Assembly (NCBI GenBank): GCA_011503125.2
Contig: WWBZ02000051.1
Coordinates: forward strand, 434,001-498,000
From: Botryosphaeria dothidea
Taxonomy: Eukaryota > Ascomycota > Dothideomycetes > Botryosphaeriales > Botryosphaeriaceae
Length of the DNA: 64,000 nucleotides
Direction: 5' to 3'
The notes beneath the pieces were generated by a model, which was not told the origin of the DNA, searched no databases, and saw nothing but the letters and a program-made list of their open reading frames with translations. The translations under genes were made by a program, and so were the position numbers. Positions 23,551-34,206 of this stretch are shown piece after piece (position 1 is the first letter of the stretch; each line of letters begins with the position of its first letter).

Positions 23551-24455
23551 TTCTGTTCGACTTTCCGGGGAAGAATTTTGTATATCGTGGGGATGTCAAA
23601 CGTAAGAGCAATATGCTAAGCTAGCGGATGATAAGTGAGCTGATAAAGTGCTATTTGCTTTTTTGAAGAGCAAGTCTTGCGGTTCGATAGTCTGTGACTC
23701 TCACATGCACCGCTGAGCCTATTTGGGATGGTATTGGCAAGGCATCAATAAGCAGGTTCTAAGTTGTTGGCTGACATTTGGCGCAAGTTCAAATGGCTCT
23801 CCGGAGAGGCAGCACACTTTTTAAAGGTTCCATCAAATTAGAGTTATTTCCAAGGCGGAGAAACCAGCATGGGTGGTCGTCGGATCAGCGCGGATATTCC
23901 GCGGATGTTGAGGTAATATACACAAGTTTCCAAACCCAAGGTCTCGTAGAACCATGGATGAAGAGCTATCGGACATCCCGCACCAATGAGGGGCTCGCAG
24001 CTTTGGTGTGCGTCAGACGCTGTGTGATGGCGAGGCACATTCTAGTCTAGGGAACCCGTCTTAGCGCGAATGACGAACCTTAAACTCACCGTCATTCTGA
24101 ATCGGCTTCTTATCTTCTCTCGGCCGAGTACTCATGAATGTTTATTAGTCGATAGCTTCCCCGCAGTATAGCTGCGGCCCTAGCACTAGATGCATCAGTC
24201 GGAGATACGAGTGAGAATCGAAGCCATCCGCAATGCAGCATCAATCTTCTCATGCGCTGAGAGAAATAAGCTTTGTTAGACCACGCGATAGACGGAAGCT
24301 ACCCCTTTGATTACCATAGAAGTAGTACTACTACCTCCGTGCCTCCACGTTGAATCTTGACAAGTTGGTGCTATTATGATTCAAGTCTGCACTGCTACGC
24401 CTTATGAAATTCCATGAAGACCATGTAATACCCTAGCATTATTAATGTAGTCACT
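23551..24455. other. Intergenic between monooxygenase and terpene cyclase
   Basis: About 900 bp, promoter of the monooxygenase and 3' flank of the cyclase. Short frames only; no recognised element. Confidence 0.4.
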
Positions 24456-26061
24456 CTAGAACAACGCCTTATCCGGTCGTATTTCCTGTGGGATCCTCGC
24501 CCGTTCCCCTCCGTATCTCGACGTCACAACTGAGTAGAAGACGTTTCCGGCCAGCATCCTCAGCGATGCTTCCACAAATCGCCATTCCTCCAAGTTCAAG
24601 CGGCCATACATCATCAATCTGTCAAGCTCTTTCTGCATCTCATTTTCCACCTCAAGTTGGTAGGCATACGTGAATGCTTTGGCAGACGACCACGAAGTCA
24701 TGCCAAGAAGCTTCCGCACCACGTCCACAGCATTAATGAGGTAGTGCACTTTGCCTTCTTCATAGGCACGGAGCTCTTTCTCAAAGGAGGCAAGGTCGTT
24801 GACAAGCGAGAGGTGATCACTCGCCAGCCGCATGATCTTCTCCAACTTCGGATCTTCAATGCACACACTCGAGCCAATGGAGAACTTCGTGCATGCCAAG
24901 GTAAATCTGTACCACAAGTTAATCGTGACCGTTGTCTCAAATCGAAGACGCCTGCTTACGGTACAGCGGCATCCACATTTCGATACTCCAAATATTCGTC
25001 CAGTGTCTGGAACTCGGCTGACGGTGGCGAGTGCTTGCAAAAGTCGGCAAGGCGATCGATGACTTCTTGCCCTCCATCGCCCTCAATGGTGTCATGATAT
25101 TTTAGGCCGGCCACGACCTCGTCGATGAATGCCTGCAACTCCGTCTTGTTTGCTTCTTCCTCCTCACCCCCGCGCTCCAAGCGTCGGATGAAATCATCTC
25201 GCACCGTGCTCAGCTGAAGTGCAGACGTCAGTATCTGATCATCTCTTTCCACTCACCCCGCATTTCGAATCAAACATACCTTTCCCTCTTCATGCATCTC
25301 CCACGAATCTGCACCAGCATTAGCACACACACCACCACCAGGAAGCACAGCACAAACACACCATCAAAAACAATAATAAACACGATCGCCGCGCTCACCA
25401 GCCGCATCCGCGCCTCGTCCGCCCCGGGAAACAGATACGTCGCGAACTTGGTGAAGCGGTCCTCCTCCGGCCGCCGCAGCTCCGCCGCCGCCACGCCCGC
25501 CAGCGACCTGCCGCCGTGCGCCCGCACCGCCGCACCCATGTCCGCGCTGTCGGCGAACAGCCGCAGCGTGCGCGACGACGTCTCGAGGCCGGCGCGCCAG
25601 TGGCGCGACTGGCGCGCGTGGGTGAAGCCGGTCGGGAAGGGCAGGCCGGCGGCGCGCGGGGAGATGGCGAAGCCGTGGACGTCGGTGTCGGTGGCGGTGC
25701 GCGGCCGGGAGTCTTTGCTGCGGGAGGGGTAGGAGAAGCAGAGGCTTCCTTGCTCCGCCTCGGTTGGGGGCGAGGGAGGGAGCGTGTGGTGAGGGGTGGG
25801 GAAGTGAAGGGGGGGAGCCGCCGAGTTCAGGTACGGGGCGGAGACATCGGAGAGCCAATTGTAGGCGTAGGTGACGCGGGAGAGGCCAGCCAGGTTGTTT
25901 GGGCTGGTGAGCGTCTCTGAGTGAAGATTAGCTGAGAGCTGCACCGAGGAGAGAGGTGGATTTGCGAACTGTTGACGGTTTTTTGGGTCAGGCTTTCTGC
26001 AGACATGTTTGTGGAGTTGCTTACAGTTTCCTTGGTATGTCCCGTTGAGGCATTTATACAT
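24456..26061 (-). CDS. Class I terpene cyclase (sesquiterpene synthase-like)
   Basis: Four exons (26061-25362, 25308-25280, 25213-24960, 24906-24456) give exactly 1434 nt. The splice 25361-25309 creates the metal-binding motif: VFIIVFDDSWEMHEEGK (D-D-x-x-E). The second metal motif is LVNDLASFEKE (N-D-x-x-S-x-x-x-E), and the C-terminal Arg-Tyr pair occurs in SRYGGERARIP. The family is Mg2+-dependent and ionises a prenyl diphosphate (commonly farnesyl diphosphate) to cyclic hydrocarbons in the cytosol. The second exon is only 29 nt and carries the catalytic aspartates, so automatic annotation may miss it. The N-terminal 150 codons are Pro/Ser-rich and unlike cyclases. The true start may be further in, since 477 aa is longer than usual. 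The product is unknown. Confidence 0.9.
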
Positions 26062-26453
26062 CAGGAGGCTAGAAAGACACCTCTCCTACTGAATCACCTC
26101 CGATGAATGGAGGGTTGAGCCGTTCGGCATGCGGACGTAAACTAAGCCGTTTCTCAAACTCCACATGTCCTGATCCTCAGCCATGTTGATTCAGTGTCCT
26201 GTGCTGCTGGTACAGATCTCCCATCAGAATCACCGGTAAGTCTCAGCGGCCTGTGCTTGTGTCGCTTAAGGCCCGTTGATATGCACTGAGGTCGAGTCAT
26301 GCTATGTACGTACCGGAAGCACGACATAGGTTATTGTAACCGAACTACTGCAGATAAACCATTCGAGTGTCTCAGATCTACAAAACAAGAATCTGCCACG
26401 AAACGGAACTTCCGTGCCAACCCCCAGTCACAATCCAGGAACAGCCGTGCCGG
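26062..26453. other. Intergenic, cyclase promoter region
   Basis: 392 bp between the cyclase start and the 3' end of the reductase gene. No motif was recognised. Confidence 0.35.
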
Positions 26454-27852
26454 TCAGCCCAGGTAGGCCCGTCCCGCCCGTGCATACCTCTCCGCGGTCG
26501 TCTTCCACATCCGGGCGGGGGGCACCTCCTCGGCGAAACCGACGCCGCGCGCCTTGTCGAGCCGCAGGTGGTGGTCGAAATCGAACAGGTTCATCCACAT
26601 CTCCAGGCCCGCGTCCAGCGTGACCTCCTGCAGGCGCACGCCCTTCTCCTGCGCCAGCGCGGCCACCTGATCGGCGTGCTCGCGCAGGAATCCCACCGGC
26701 GTGGCTTTCGTGCCTTCGCCCTCGTCAGGCCCGACCCCGTCCAGCCCGAAGCACGCGCAGATCGCTGGCCACCGGTCGACGAAGCTGCGCGGCGCGGCCT
26801 CGTCGGCGATGTTGTACAGCTCGCCGTTGCCGGAGCGATCGGCGGCGTGCTGGCACAGGTAGATGCTGAATCGCGCGAAGAGGTCCTGGCCGCCGTCGTT
26901 GCTGAGGGCGTGGTAGGCGTGCGCCGGGAAGGGGAAAGGCACGCGCCGGGACGTTGCCGCGGGATGTCCGCGGTCGTGCATGAACTTGTACAGGGACAGG
27001 TAGTTGGTGAACAGGGCGACGATGTTGTATGGGTTGGAATTGGGGACGAAGCCGATCTGGCGCGTGCGTCAGCCACAACAAATCGTCGGGAAGGACGAAT
27101 GAGGTCGCCGAGGTGGGTTTGCGGCGGTGAAAAGGGCGGGGGCTTCAGACGTACCACCATGTCGCAGCGCACCTCTGCCCACTTCCATGACTTGCCGCAT
27201 TGAAGGCGAGTCATTTCGTCACGCAGGCCGTAGTAGAAGAGGATGTCACGCGCGGGTTTGGGCAGTTCGCCCATGCTCTCCGAGAACGGTGCTGCGAAGG
27301 GCCGTTGTGGGAGGTGGATGCCATATCCCTGAGTAAGTCAGGGCGATCTGCTCCGGTAGTGCGCATGGAGCACAATAGTCACATACCTTTGTTCCAGTGG
27401 GGAGGATAACGTAGGAGAGTCTCGGGGCCAGTGCCTCGATTACTCCGAAGCCCCGCTTGAACATCTCGACGTTGATCTGGTATTCGGTGGGGAAATCAGG
27501 GTGGAATTTGTACGCTGTGTCATGGCCGTCTCATTAGCGCCCTGCGCCCTCATATCGCGATGGACCTACCAAAGTAGTAGATGTGGTCGATCGTGTCGAT
27601 GTCTGGGATCTTCTCCGTAAACGTGGCCTTCCATTCTTCAGCTGTCCCCCGAGTGAGGTCAATTCCAGAGATGAGGCTGAGCTCAGGAACGTCAGGGCCA
27701 GGCGTCGGCCAGAGGGTTTGCGGCAAAGGACGGTTCGTTACCGCCGTGATTTTGGAATAGGTGCCTTTCGCGGGGTAGCTGTTGAGCATCTCATTGACTA
27801 CGGCCCATCCCAGGATGCCAGAAGCGCCGAAAACGAGTGCGTGATATCCCAT
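26454..27852 (-). CDS. PRISE-type NAD(P)H-dependent reductase (SDR superfamily), 395 aa
   Basis: Four exons (27852-27570, 27514-27387, 27328-27155, 27056-26454) sum to 1188 nt. The N-terminal Rossmann motif is ALVFGASGILGWAVVNEML (GxxGxxG). Then come IDHIYYFAYKFHPDFPTEYQ, LSYVILPTGTKGYGIHL, DILFYYGLRDEM, and WKWAEVRCDMVIGFVPNSNP. This is the extended-SDR layout of the progesterone 5beta-reductase/iridoid synthase-like (PRISE) group, which reduces activated C=C bonds and in plants cyclises terpenoids. Members are common in fungal terpenoid clusters. It is probably a soluble tailoring enzyme acting on the cyclase product after oxidation. The exact reaction is not predictable. Confidence 0.88.
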
Positions 27853-28805
27853 TTTTGTGAAGGACCTCGGTAAGCTCGAAGACTGGTGCTTTCATGCGAA
27901 AGATCTTCTAGACATATTTGTACCCTCTAAGACTGGTGATCAGGGACTACACCAGAATGTTGCAGCTGCTGAGCGCGGAGAAGATCCTTTACTCGCGGAT
28001 AGCGGAGATGAGTTTTGAGACCCGCATCCTGACTCGACTGGCGAGAGGCATAACCGACACGAGCTTTTGGGGCTGACTCTCATTACCCAGTGGCTATTTG
28101 CGACGAAGATTGTCTGCATCAGACCCACCCCCGGGGAACCTGAATACGCCCTAACATTGTGGACCGATACCGACGCCGCGGGATGCAACTGCTTGAGACA
28201 AGCCTGCCGCGCCATTTCTTGACTCGGAGTCGCAATTGTAGCAATGATTCCCTCCCAACACGCAATAGAACAATAGCAAAGAGAATTTAAGAGAGTGGTA
28301 TAGCTGCGATATTAACTTATCATTTTGATGGATTTACATATCAAGTGTGACGACAGATGTACAGCCCATCACATACCGTGATATGAATTTCGTTCACGGC
28401 GCTGAGAGTTTTGATGGGGAGGCTCACTGACCGCGGCTAAGCAATTGAAGGCGATCAGGCCACAGTTGTGGAGAGATTCCTATTCGCCAGCTGCTCTATA
28501 CGTAGTAGCGTTCGGGCCGTGTCGTTTATAGTGGGGGCCCTGACTTCCTCTTAGGACACAACATGCCTTTGAAGAGTAAGTCTCGCGTGAAAGACGTGCA
28601 TATCATGCCTGAGCGCATGAACCCATGCGTTTCAAAGCCAAATAGCCCGCATTGTCCCAGCCGACGTTTTTCTTGACTCTTATGTTGCGTGCCTGAGCAT
28701 ATGTCCGAGGACTCCCCGTGCTCGGTGGCTTCCTGGACCCGGCTTCCCCCACCTATCTCTTGAGTGTCTGGCATCCAAGCGTTCCCGAAGACCCAAGGCT
28801 CCAAC
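27853..28805. other. Divergent intergenic region inside the terpene cluster
   Basis: About 950 bp between the divergent reductase and membrane-protein genes, so likely a bidirectional regulatory region. No dyad for a cluster-specific Zn2Cys6 regulator was identified with confidence, and no regulator gene is present in the cluster. Confidence 0.4.
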
Positions 28806-30206
28806 ATGGCACCCGTACCTCCAGTTCTGCTCGAATCACGCTTCGAATACGCTTTTGGAACCGTCATATTGGCATCGCGATGGTTCTGCCGATGGAAGAC
28901 AGTGGGATTCAAGAAGTGGTCCTGGGATGATTACTTCTCCATCAGCGCCTGGCTTTGGTTTACCATCCTGCTGGCCATGGTGGAATACTTAGGTAAGTGA
29001 CCAAGAAAAAGATCCAGGTGAATGATATAACGATTGAATCTAACCATGAAATAGCAACTGTGGGTGCGGCAGCAGGCATGACTAGTGCGCAGAGGGCAGC
29101 TTTACCACCACCAATGGTGGAGAGTTTCAAGAAGGGCGGAAAAGCGATGTACGCTTCTTTCTACTGCTTCATTGCGTTCGTGTGGAGTCTTAAAGGTTGC
29201 TTGCTCGGCTTCTACTACCGCCTGACGTAAGTGATTCATCCAAGCAGTCATATGAGGAAGTCATACTGATATGTAAGGCAGGCAAGGCCTGAAGTACCAT
29301 CGCTACATCCTTATTGTAGCAGCGCTCGCATTGGTATCATTTGTAGGCGCAGTCCTCACGCAAGTGCTCCATTGCCTACCGACCCACAAGAACTGGCAGG
29401 TCGTTCCAAATCCAGGCCGTAAGTCTCAACCCAGCGACAAGCGTGTAGCACTGGCAGCGTGTTGACCGGAAGTTCATCAGTTGAATGTTCCGCCGCCATC
29501 AACACCAATATCGCGATCGCGACAGGTAACGTAACGTAAGACTTCTCTCCGTCCTATAGAATCATTTCAATACTAACTACTGAATCAGCACTGACGCCAT
29601 GCTGCTCATAATGCCGTTCTTCTTGCTCAAGGATACAAAGATTTCCATGTGGAGGTACTTGCAAACCCCACTATCTACCTTCCCGACCATCTCTTGACTC
29701 GTTCGCAGGAAAATAAAGATCGGGTTCCTTCTCTCCCTAGGCCTCTTTGTCATTGCGATGAGTCTCGTCCGTTGTATCCTAACCATTGACAACCCTGCGA
29801 CCGTCAACGCCAGTTCAATCTGGGCGATGCGTGAAGGAGTGAGTCTCTTGCCTTCTTCACTGATCTTCCCGCTGCCAGTATCTGACCGTCTTGTTTTTTC
29901 TGCGCATAGCTCGTCGCCATCTTCGCAGTCAACGCACCCATCCTCAACGCCCTGTTCAAAACCGAGACCTGGAGCGGGCGCCCTGGCACTGCCATCAACA
30001 CCTATGGTTCTGGCTATGGCTCGCGCAGCCGTAGCAAAGGTAGCATAATGCTGTCGTCGGGCGGTGATCTCGAAAGTCAGCCAGTGAACAAGAAAGCAGG
30101 GATATACAAGATGATGGAGATTGAGACGAGCAGTAAGGAGAGTACAAAAGAGCTCGTGGATGAGAGGGTTGTGCCTTCAAACTGGGGTGCGCCACATAGA
30201 GTCTAA
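28806..30206 (+). CDS. Rhodopsin-like (SAT4-type) 7-TM integral membrane protein, 347 aa
   Basis: Seven exons (28806-28992, 29055-29226, 29282-29418, 29481-29535, 29589-29654, 29709-29838, 29910-30206) sum to 1044 nt. The sequence has the pattern of fungal 'rhodopsin domain' integral membrane proteins: FGTVILASRWFCRW, KWSWDDYFSISAWLW, YASFYCFIAFVWSLKG, YILIVAALALVSFVG, CSAAINTNIAIATGNVTTDA, ML LIMPFFLL, IGFLLSLGLFVIAMSLVRCI and AMREGLVAIFAVNAPIL. A Ser/Lys-rich cytosolic tail follows. Seven hydrophobic helices are visible. No retinal-binding Lys or GPCR signalling residue is identifiable. The family occurs in secondary-metabolite clusters (e.g. SAT4-type genes) with unknown roles; sensing or export is inference. 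It lies between the reductase and the P450 and is transcribed opposite to the other cluster genes. Confidence 0.88.
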
Positions 30207-30488
30207 TAAGGGTGTGAATGGGACAATGGGACGGTGCGGGCATTGGTAGGCTGGAAAGGGCGGGTGAATTGGGTTTTGCGGGTTTCATGTATCTGGGAAC
30301 AATATAAGCAACACAAAAAGAAAAGTTGCCGTCAGAATAGAGCATTAAATTGTGAATGTGATATCAGACTTGGACACATGCGCGAAAAGTCAGAAGATCA
30401 TAAGGGGTGGAGTATTCCGCGCTTCATGCCGATGGCACTCAGATAACGAAAAGACGAAAGTTCATTAATATGTTTGACAAAAATGCCA

Positions 30489-32275
30489 TCAACTAAGTAC
30501 TTTTACGACCTCAGCCTTGACGGAGACAGAGCCCTCCCTCGGAAACGCAACACCTCGGGTGTGATATACCTCAATGTTTTCCAGGTTGGTGTCGTAAAGA
30601 TCCATGTCAAATTGGCTCACAATCGTTGCGACGGAGTGGTACAACATAGCATAAGCCAGACTGCGGAAGTGAAATATTAGCTGACACATTCAAACCCCAG
30701 GGGGGGGCGGACATGTCAAAGAGCGACAGTTTACGAAGACTTACCTCATGCCCAAGCAAACTCTGCTCCCTTTCGAGAAGCTAACAAGATACTTCTCCAA
30801 GTTGACGCCCTGTTGTGCTGCTCTGCTCCACCGTTCGGGCTCGAAGGATTTCGGGTCAGGGAAAATTGATGGATCATTGTGGATAAGATAAGTGGACTGG
30901 CTGACGGGAGTCTGAGAGATGTGAGTCAATAAGATAAATCAAAACGGCTTTGGTCGAGTGCAACCTACACCAGGCGGGATTGTGAAGTCTCCGTACTGCA
31001 GAGCCTCCTTCGTAGCTACCCTCGGTATACGTACAACCAGGCCATGGGAAAGCCGAAGCGCTTCTTGAACGACTCCTCTCTGTTTCTGCAGTTAGCAAGC
31101 CTTCTGGAGAATTGCATAATGGAAAGCAATGTCACCCACCAGATACGGCAGTGATTCGAGCTCAGCGGTTGTCCACGCCTCGTTGGTCGGCTTCTGCAGG
31201 GAATCCAACTCTGTCCGCATTTTCTGGATGTGACGTTGGTCATTCAGCAAGTGATAGAATGCAACACTCAGACTCCGTGCCGTGGTATCTATTCCGGCGA
31301 AGATGATGGTTTCGCCTTCATCCAACATCCGGTCCATCGTCTTCTCAGCAGCAGGAACGGTGCGATCAGCCAGCGCGCTGACGATTACTGATTTGGATTT
31401 GGTCTGCGTCTCCTTCTCACTTTGCAGAGACCTCACAATATTCTCCTTGTTCGTATTCCTCACATCCATAACGACAGAAAGGTTGCGGTTGACCTTCCGC
31501 AGAATGGGGAGTGGGATGTTCTTGAGTGTTGTGCCGGGAACAGGAAGGAATCGAGTAAGATGGTAGAAGTCGAACAATGCCGTGAGCGCAACTTTTAGGT
31601 CGAAATGGAAGTCTTTGGTGCTCAAGAAATCTTGGTGCGATCCATAGAAGTGGTGTGTGACAACGTCAGCGGTGAATGCTGAGAAGGCGGAGGTCAGATC
31701 GATTGCTGTGCTTTGAGCCACGGTCTCTCGGACGCGTGAACACAGAACCTCTAGCCTTTCATTGATGATGGGCTCAAGTCCAGAGACTGCGCGTTTGGAG
31801 AAGTAAGGGCTCAAGATAGCGCGTCGTTTCCGATGAAGGTCATGATCGATCGTGGCAATGGTCGCGCCTGGGAATGTGTAACCCCGGACAGCACTAGTGT
31901 CCTTGTTGATACGATGGCTACCTCCAGCGTAGACTGTGGAGAAGTACTGGGGGTCATGGATATGGATTGCGCGCGAATTGATGCGAACAATCGGACCTGC
32001 CGCGAGACACATTAGCTCTGTACACGAATCTTGGGGCAGATGTCCGTACCGTATTTTTTGTGCATTTTCTCAATCTCCCAGATGTATGTGCCATCTTTGA
32101 TAACATCATAATAGAATTCGTAGAAAGACCCCACAGCAGCCAGCTTTGGACCTGGAAATTTGCGCAATGGATGAAGGAAGAGATCGTAAATAATTCGAAA
32201 AAAGACATATCCTATGAAAACCACGATGACCGCGCACAAAGAGGCGGGCGAGTTGGCCAGGATATTTTCAAACAT
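30489..32275 (-). CDS. Cytochrome P450 monooxygenase, 512 aa
   Basis: Five exons (32275-32050, 31996-31140, 31085-30969, 30911-30745, 30660-30489) sum to 1539 nt. An N-terminal ER anchor ([20 protein letters not shown]) is followed by the proline hinge [11 protein letters not shown]. Then come the I-helix [13 protein letters not shown], the ExxR motif [11 protein letters not shown], the PERF-type block [10 protein letters not shown], and the heme loop [19 protein letters not shown] with the axial Cys. All catalytic landmarks are intact. Microsomal enzyme; needs CPR; oxidises the cyclase product or a later intermediate in the putative terpene pathway. It is convergent with the membrane protein and marks the right end of the intact cluster. 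CYP family not assigned. Confidence 0.95.
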
Positions 32276-33235
32276 TGTTTTGAAGCCCTTCGACAATGAA
32301 AGATCAAAGTAAAAACCGCCGGAACGTGTGAAAGCACGGTGATAGTTAAAAGGCTGTGCGATCTCCCTTTCTGAGCCTAAGTACCTCAAGCTTCCAGCCC
32401 AGCGCTCCACCTCGCGACCGAGTCATTACTCAGGCACACCTTCCGCTCTCTACCGGTGGATCGGCGTATTGTGGTCTTACGGGCGTGTCACGTCGGTCTT
32501 CGCTTCAAGACGCAACCTCCGATCACTCTCCCAAACTCCATTCGGACCGAAGAGTGTTTGTCACACAGGGACCTGCGCAATCCGGGCTCAAGCAGTAACT
32601 ATAGCCGGTCTAGTCGGACTTTGAACCTTGCCGCGTTTCTGATCTGCATTCGCCGGTGTGAAACTATTTTCCAGCATCTCTTGAAACATCTGCCCGCATT
32701 GACCAGCAATCTCGGCATAGAGCATGATGCCGAGCACGTATTAATTGCCTTGTCATTCATGACACCTTGCCACATAAACCTGCTACCTTTGAAAACCCTC
32801 AGCGAGCAAGCTCTGTATGACAGCTACTTTTTACAAGTCAATTGGTGGAGAGTTCTCACGATGAGCCCAGGCCGACGGCGTCTAAATCAACCTGTGGGCC
32901 TTCAACATATTCACGAGCGCGTCAAGCCTCGCGCCGGCGGTCGAGGGGGCGTTCGGCAACAACAGCGAGAAGCCCATGATCTGCATTCAGCCGACGCAAC
33001 GGGCCATCGGGTGCCCACTAGGCACCCGGCGTCACCGGAAACACTTCGCAATACATTAGGATTCGCACTGGGGAAAGTGGTCATTTTGCTACTATATAAC
33101 AAAAATCGAAATAAACGAGACTTCCCAAATCGTTTGATAACTGCAAAAGTCACCAAAGTTGTAAGTTTCATGATACCGCTTTGCCTCCTTTGAGAAGTAC
33201 CAAATCGCAAGTGACTTAAGCCAAAGGTTCCTTTA
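32276..33235. other. Cluster border, eroded sequence
   Basis: About 960 bp. One patch (about 32913-33055, plus) reads INLWAFNIFTSASSLAPAVE then GAFGNNSEKPMICIQPTQ. It looks like a fragment of real coding sequence with an upstream stop, but I cannot name the family. The rest has no recognisable content. Confidence 0.3.
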
Positions 33236-33660
33236 CGCAGAGATTCCCTTTAGTCCTCTCTGGAAGACTCCTGATGATAATGATTAGGCCGTCATTGACG
33301 AGAATGGTCGTGAGGCCAAAGATGGAGAACTTGGTGTAGGCGATGCTGAGGATTTTCCAATCTAATTCATCTCTTCTCCTTCAAGGGATACAAAAATTGC
33401 GCTGTTGGCTAGCAAACCCGGTTCATGCATAACTGCTTCTCTGCATTTGTGGAGGCCCTGGCCATCTAGTGCTCCAAGATTCGTGAACCCAAAGAGCCAG
33501 CTGCCGTACCAACGGAACTGTGCTGCATAAGCGCCAAGCTCATGTTGTTCCACTTCTCAAGATCAAGCTACCACTGGTATTCTCTCAACTCTACCTTCTT
33601 CAATATAAGTCCATGGACAATGAATAAAGCGCTGACGCTGAAGCCAATATTCTAGAATTG
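33236..33660 (-). pseudogene. Relic of a polytopic membrane protein
   Basis: Reading on the minus strand in shifting frames gives IGFSVSALFIVHGLILKKVE, ...EYQW then TAG. Next is FRWYGSWLFGFTNLGALDGQ then GLHKCREAVMHEPGLLANSA IFVSL, a TAG, and in another frame LDWKILSIAYTKFSIFGLTT then ILVNDGLIIIIRSLPERTKG. Hydrophobic segments and consistent style show one degraded gene with stops and a frameshift. The family is not identified. It abuts the alcohol dehydrogenase relic, so both belong to the same decayed neighbourhood at the edge of the terpene cluster. Confidence 0.45.
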
Positions 33661-34114
33661 CGTTGCCATCGCAGCGCTACAAAGCGCTCGGGTATACGGT
33701 GCTGACATCAACGAGGACAAATTCGAACATGCCAAAGCAGTCGGCGCAACCAATTATTCTTCAAATCTCGACAAATTCTCCGACGTGGTTTTCGATTTGA
33801 TCATTGACTTTGCAGGTGCTGTATCAACAACTACCGCGGCCATATCGACTGTGAAGCTGGGAGGTCGCATGGTTCTCGTTGAGCTGGAAACTTCAGAGAT
33901 TCGGATTATCCCAACTTCGCTGGTTACTCGGAACATTGAGCTGCGAGGGTCAACTAGCGCGAGCCTGGATGAATATCTTTGGGGTCTGGATTTGATTGCT
34001 GCTGGATCTCTTTCACCAAGTGTGCAGAAGATCCCCTTTGAGGATGTTCTAAAATGACTTTAGCTTTTGGGCAACAATGAGGTCATAAGTCGACTGTATA
34101 CTGTCCCAGCTTAG
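33661..34114 (+). pseudogene. C-terminal relic of a zinc-type alcohol dehydrogenase (MDR superfamily)
   Basis: The frame starts VAIAALQSARVYGADINEDK and runs through FDLIIDFAGAVSTTTAAIST then LGGRMVLVELETSEIRIIPT and ELRGSTSASLDEYLWGLDLI, the nucleotide-binding half of an MDR dehydrogenase. A TGA at 34055 and a TAG at 34061 interrupt the last helix. The frame then continues LGNNEVISRLYTVPA to a TAG at 34112, the normal end of such enzymes. The catalytic N-terminal domain with zinc ligands is missing, apart from unreadable sequence before 33661. It is a pseudogene by two independent signs: truncation and two nonsense codons. Confidence 0.75.
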
Positions 34115-34206
34115 TAGCAGAAAAAAATGCCAATCCAGATGATAACAAGAGTTCTCTCTTAGACGGGAGCCCTTCAGATCCATAGCCACTCACGACCCCA
34201 GTTGCT

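Noticed and set aside
32456..33193. 245-codon plus-strand frame after the P450
   Set aside because: No recognised family and it changes style halfway; a different frame holds the only protein-like patch.
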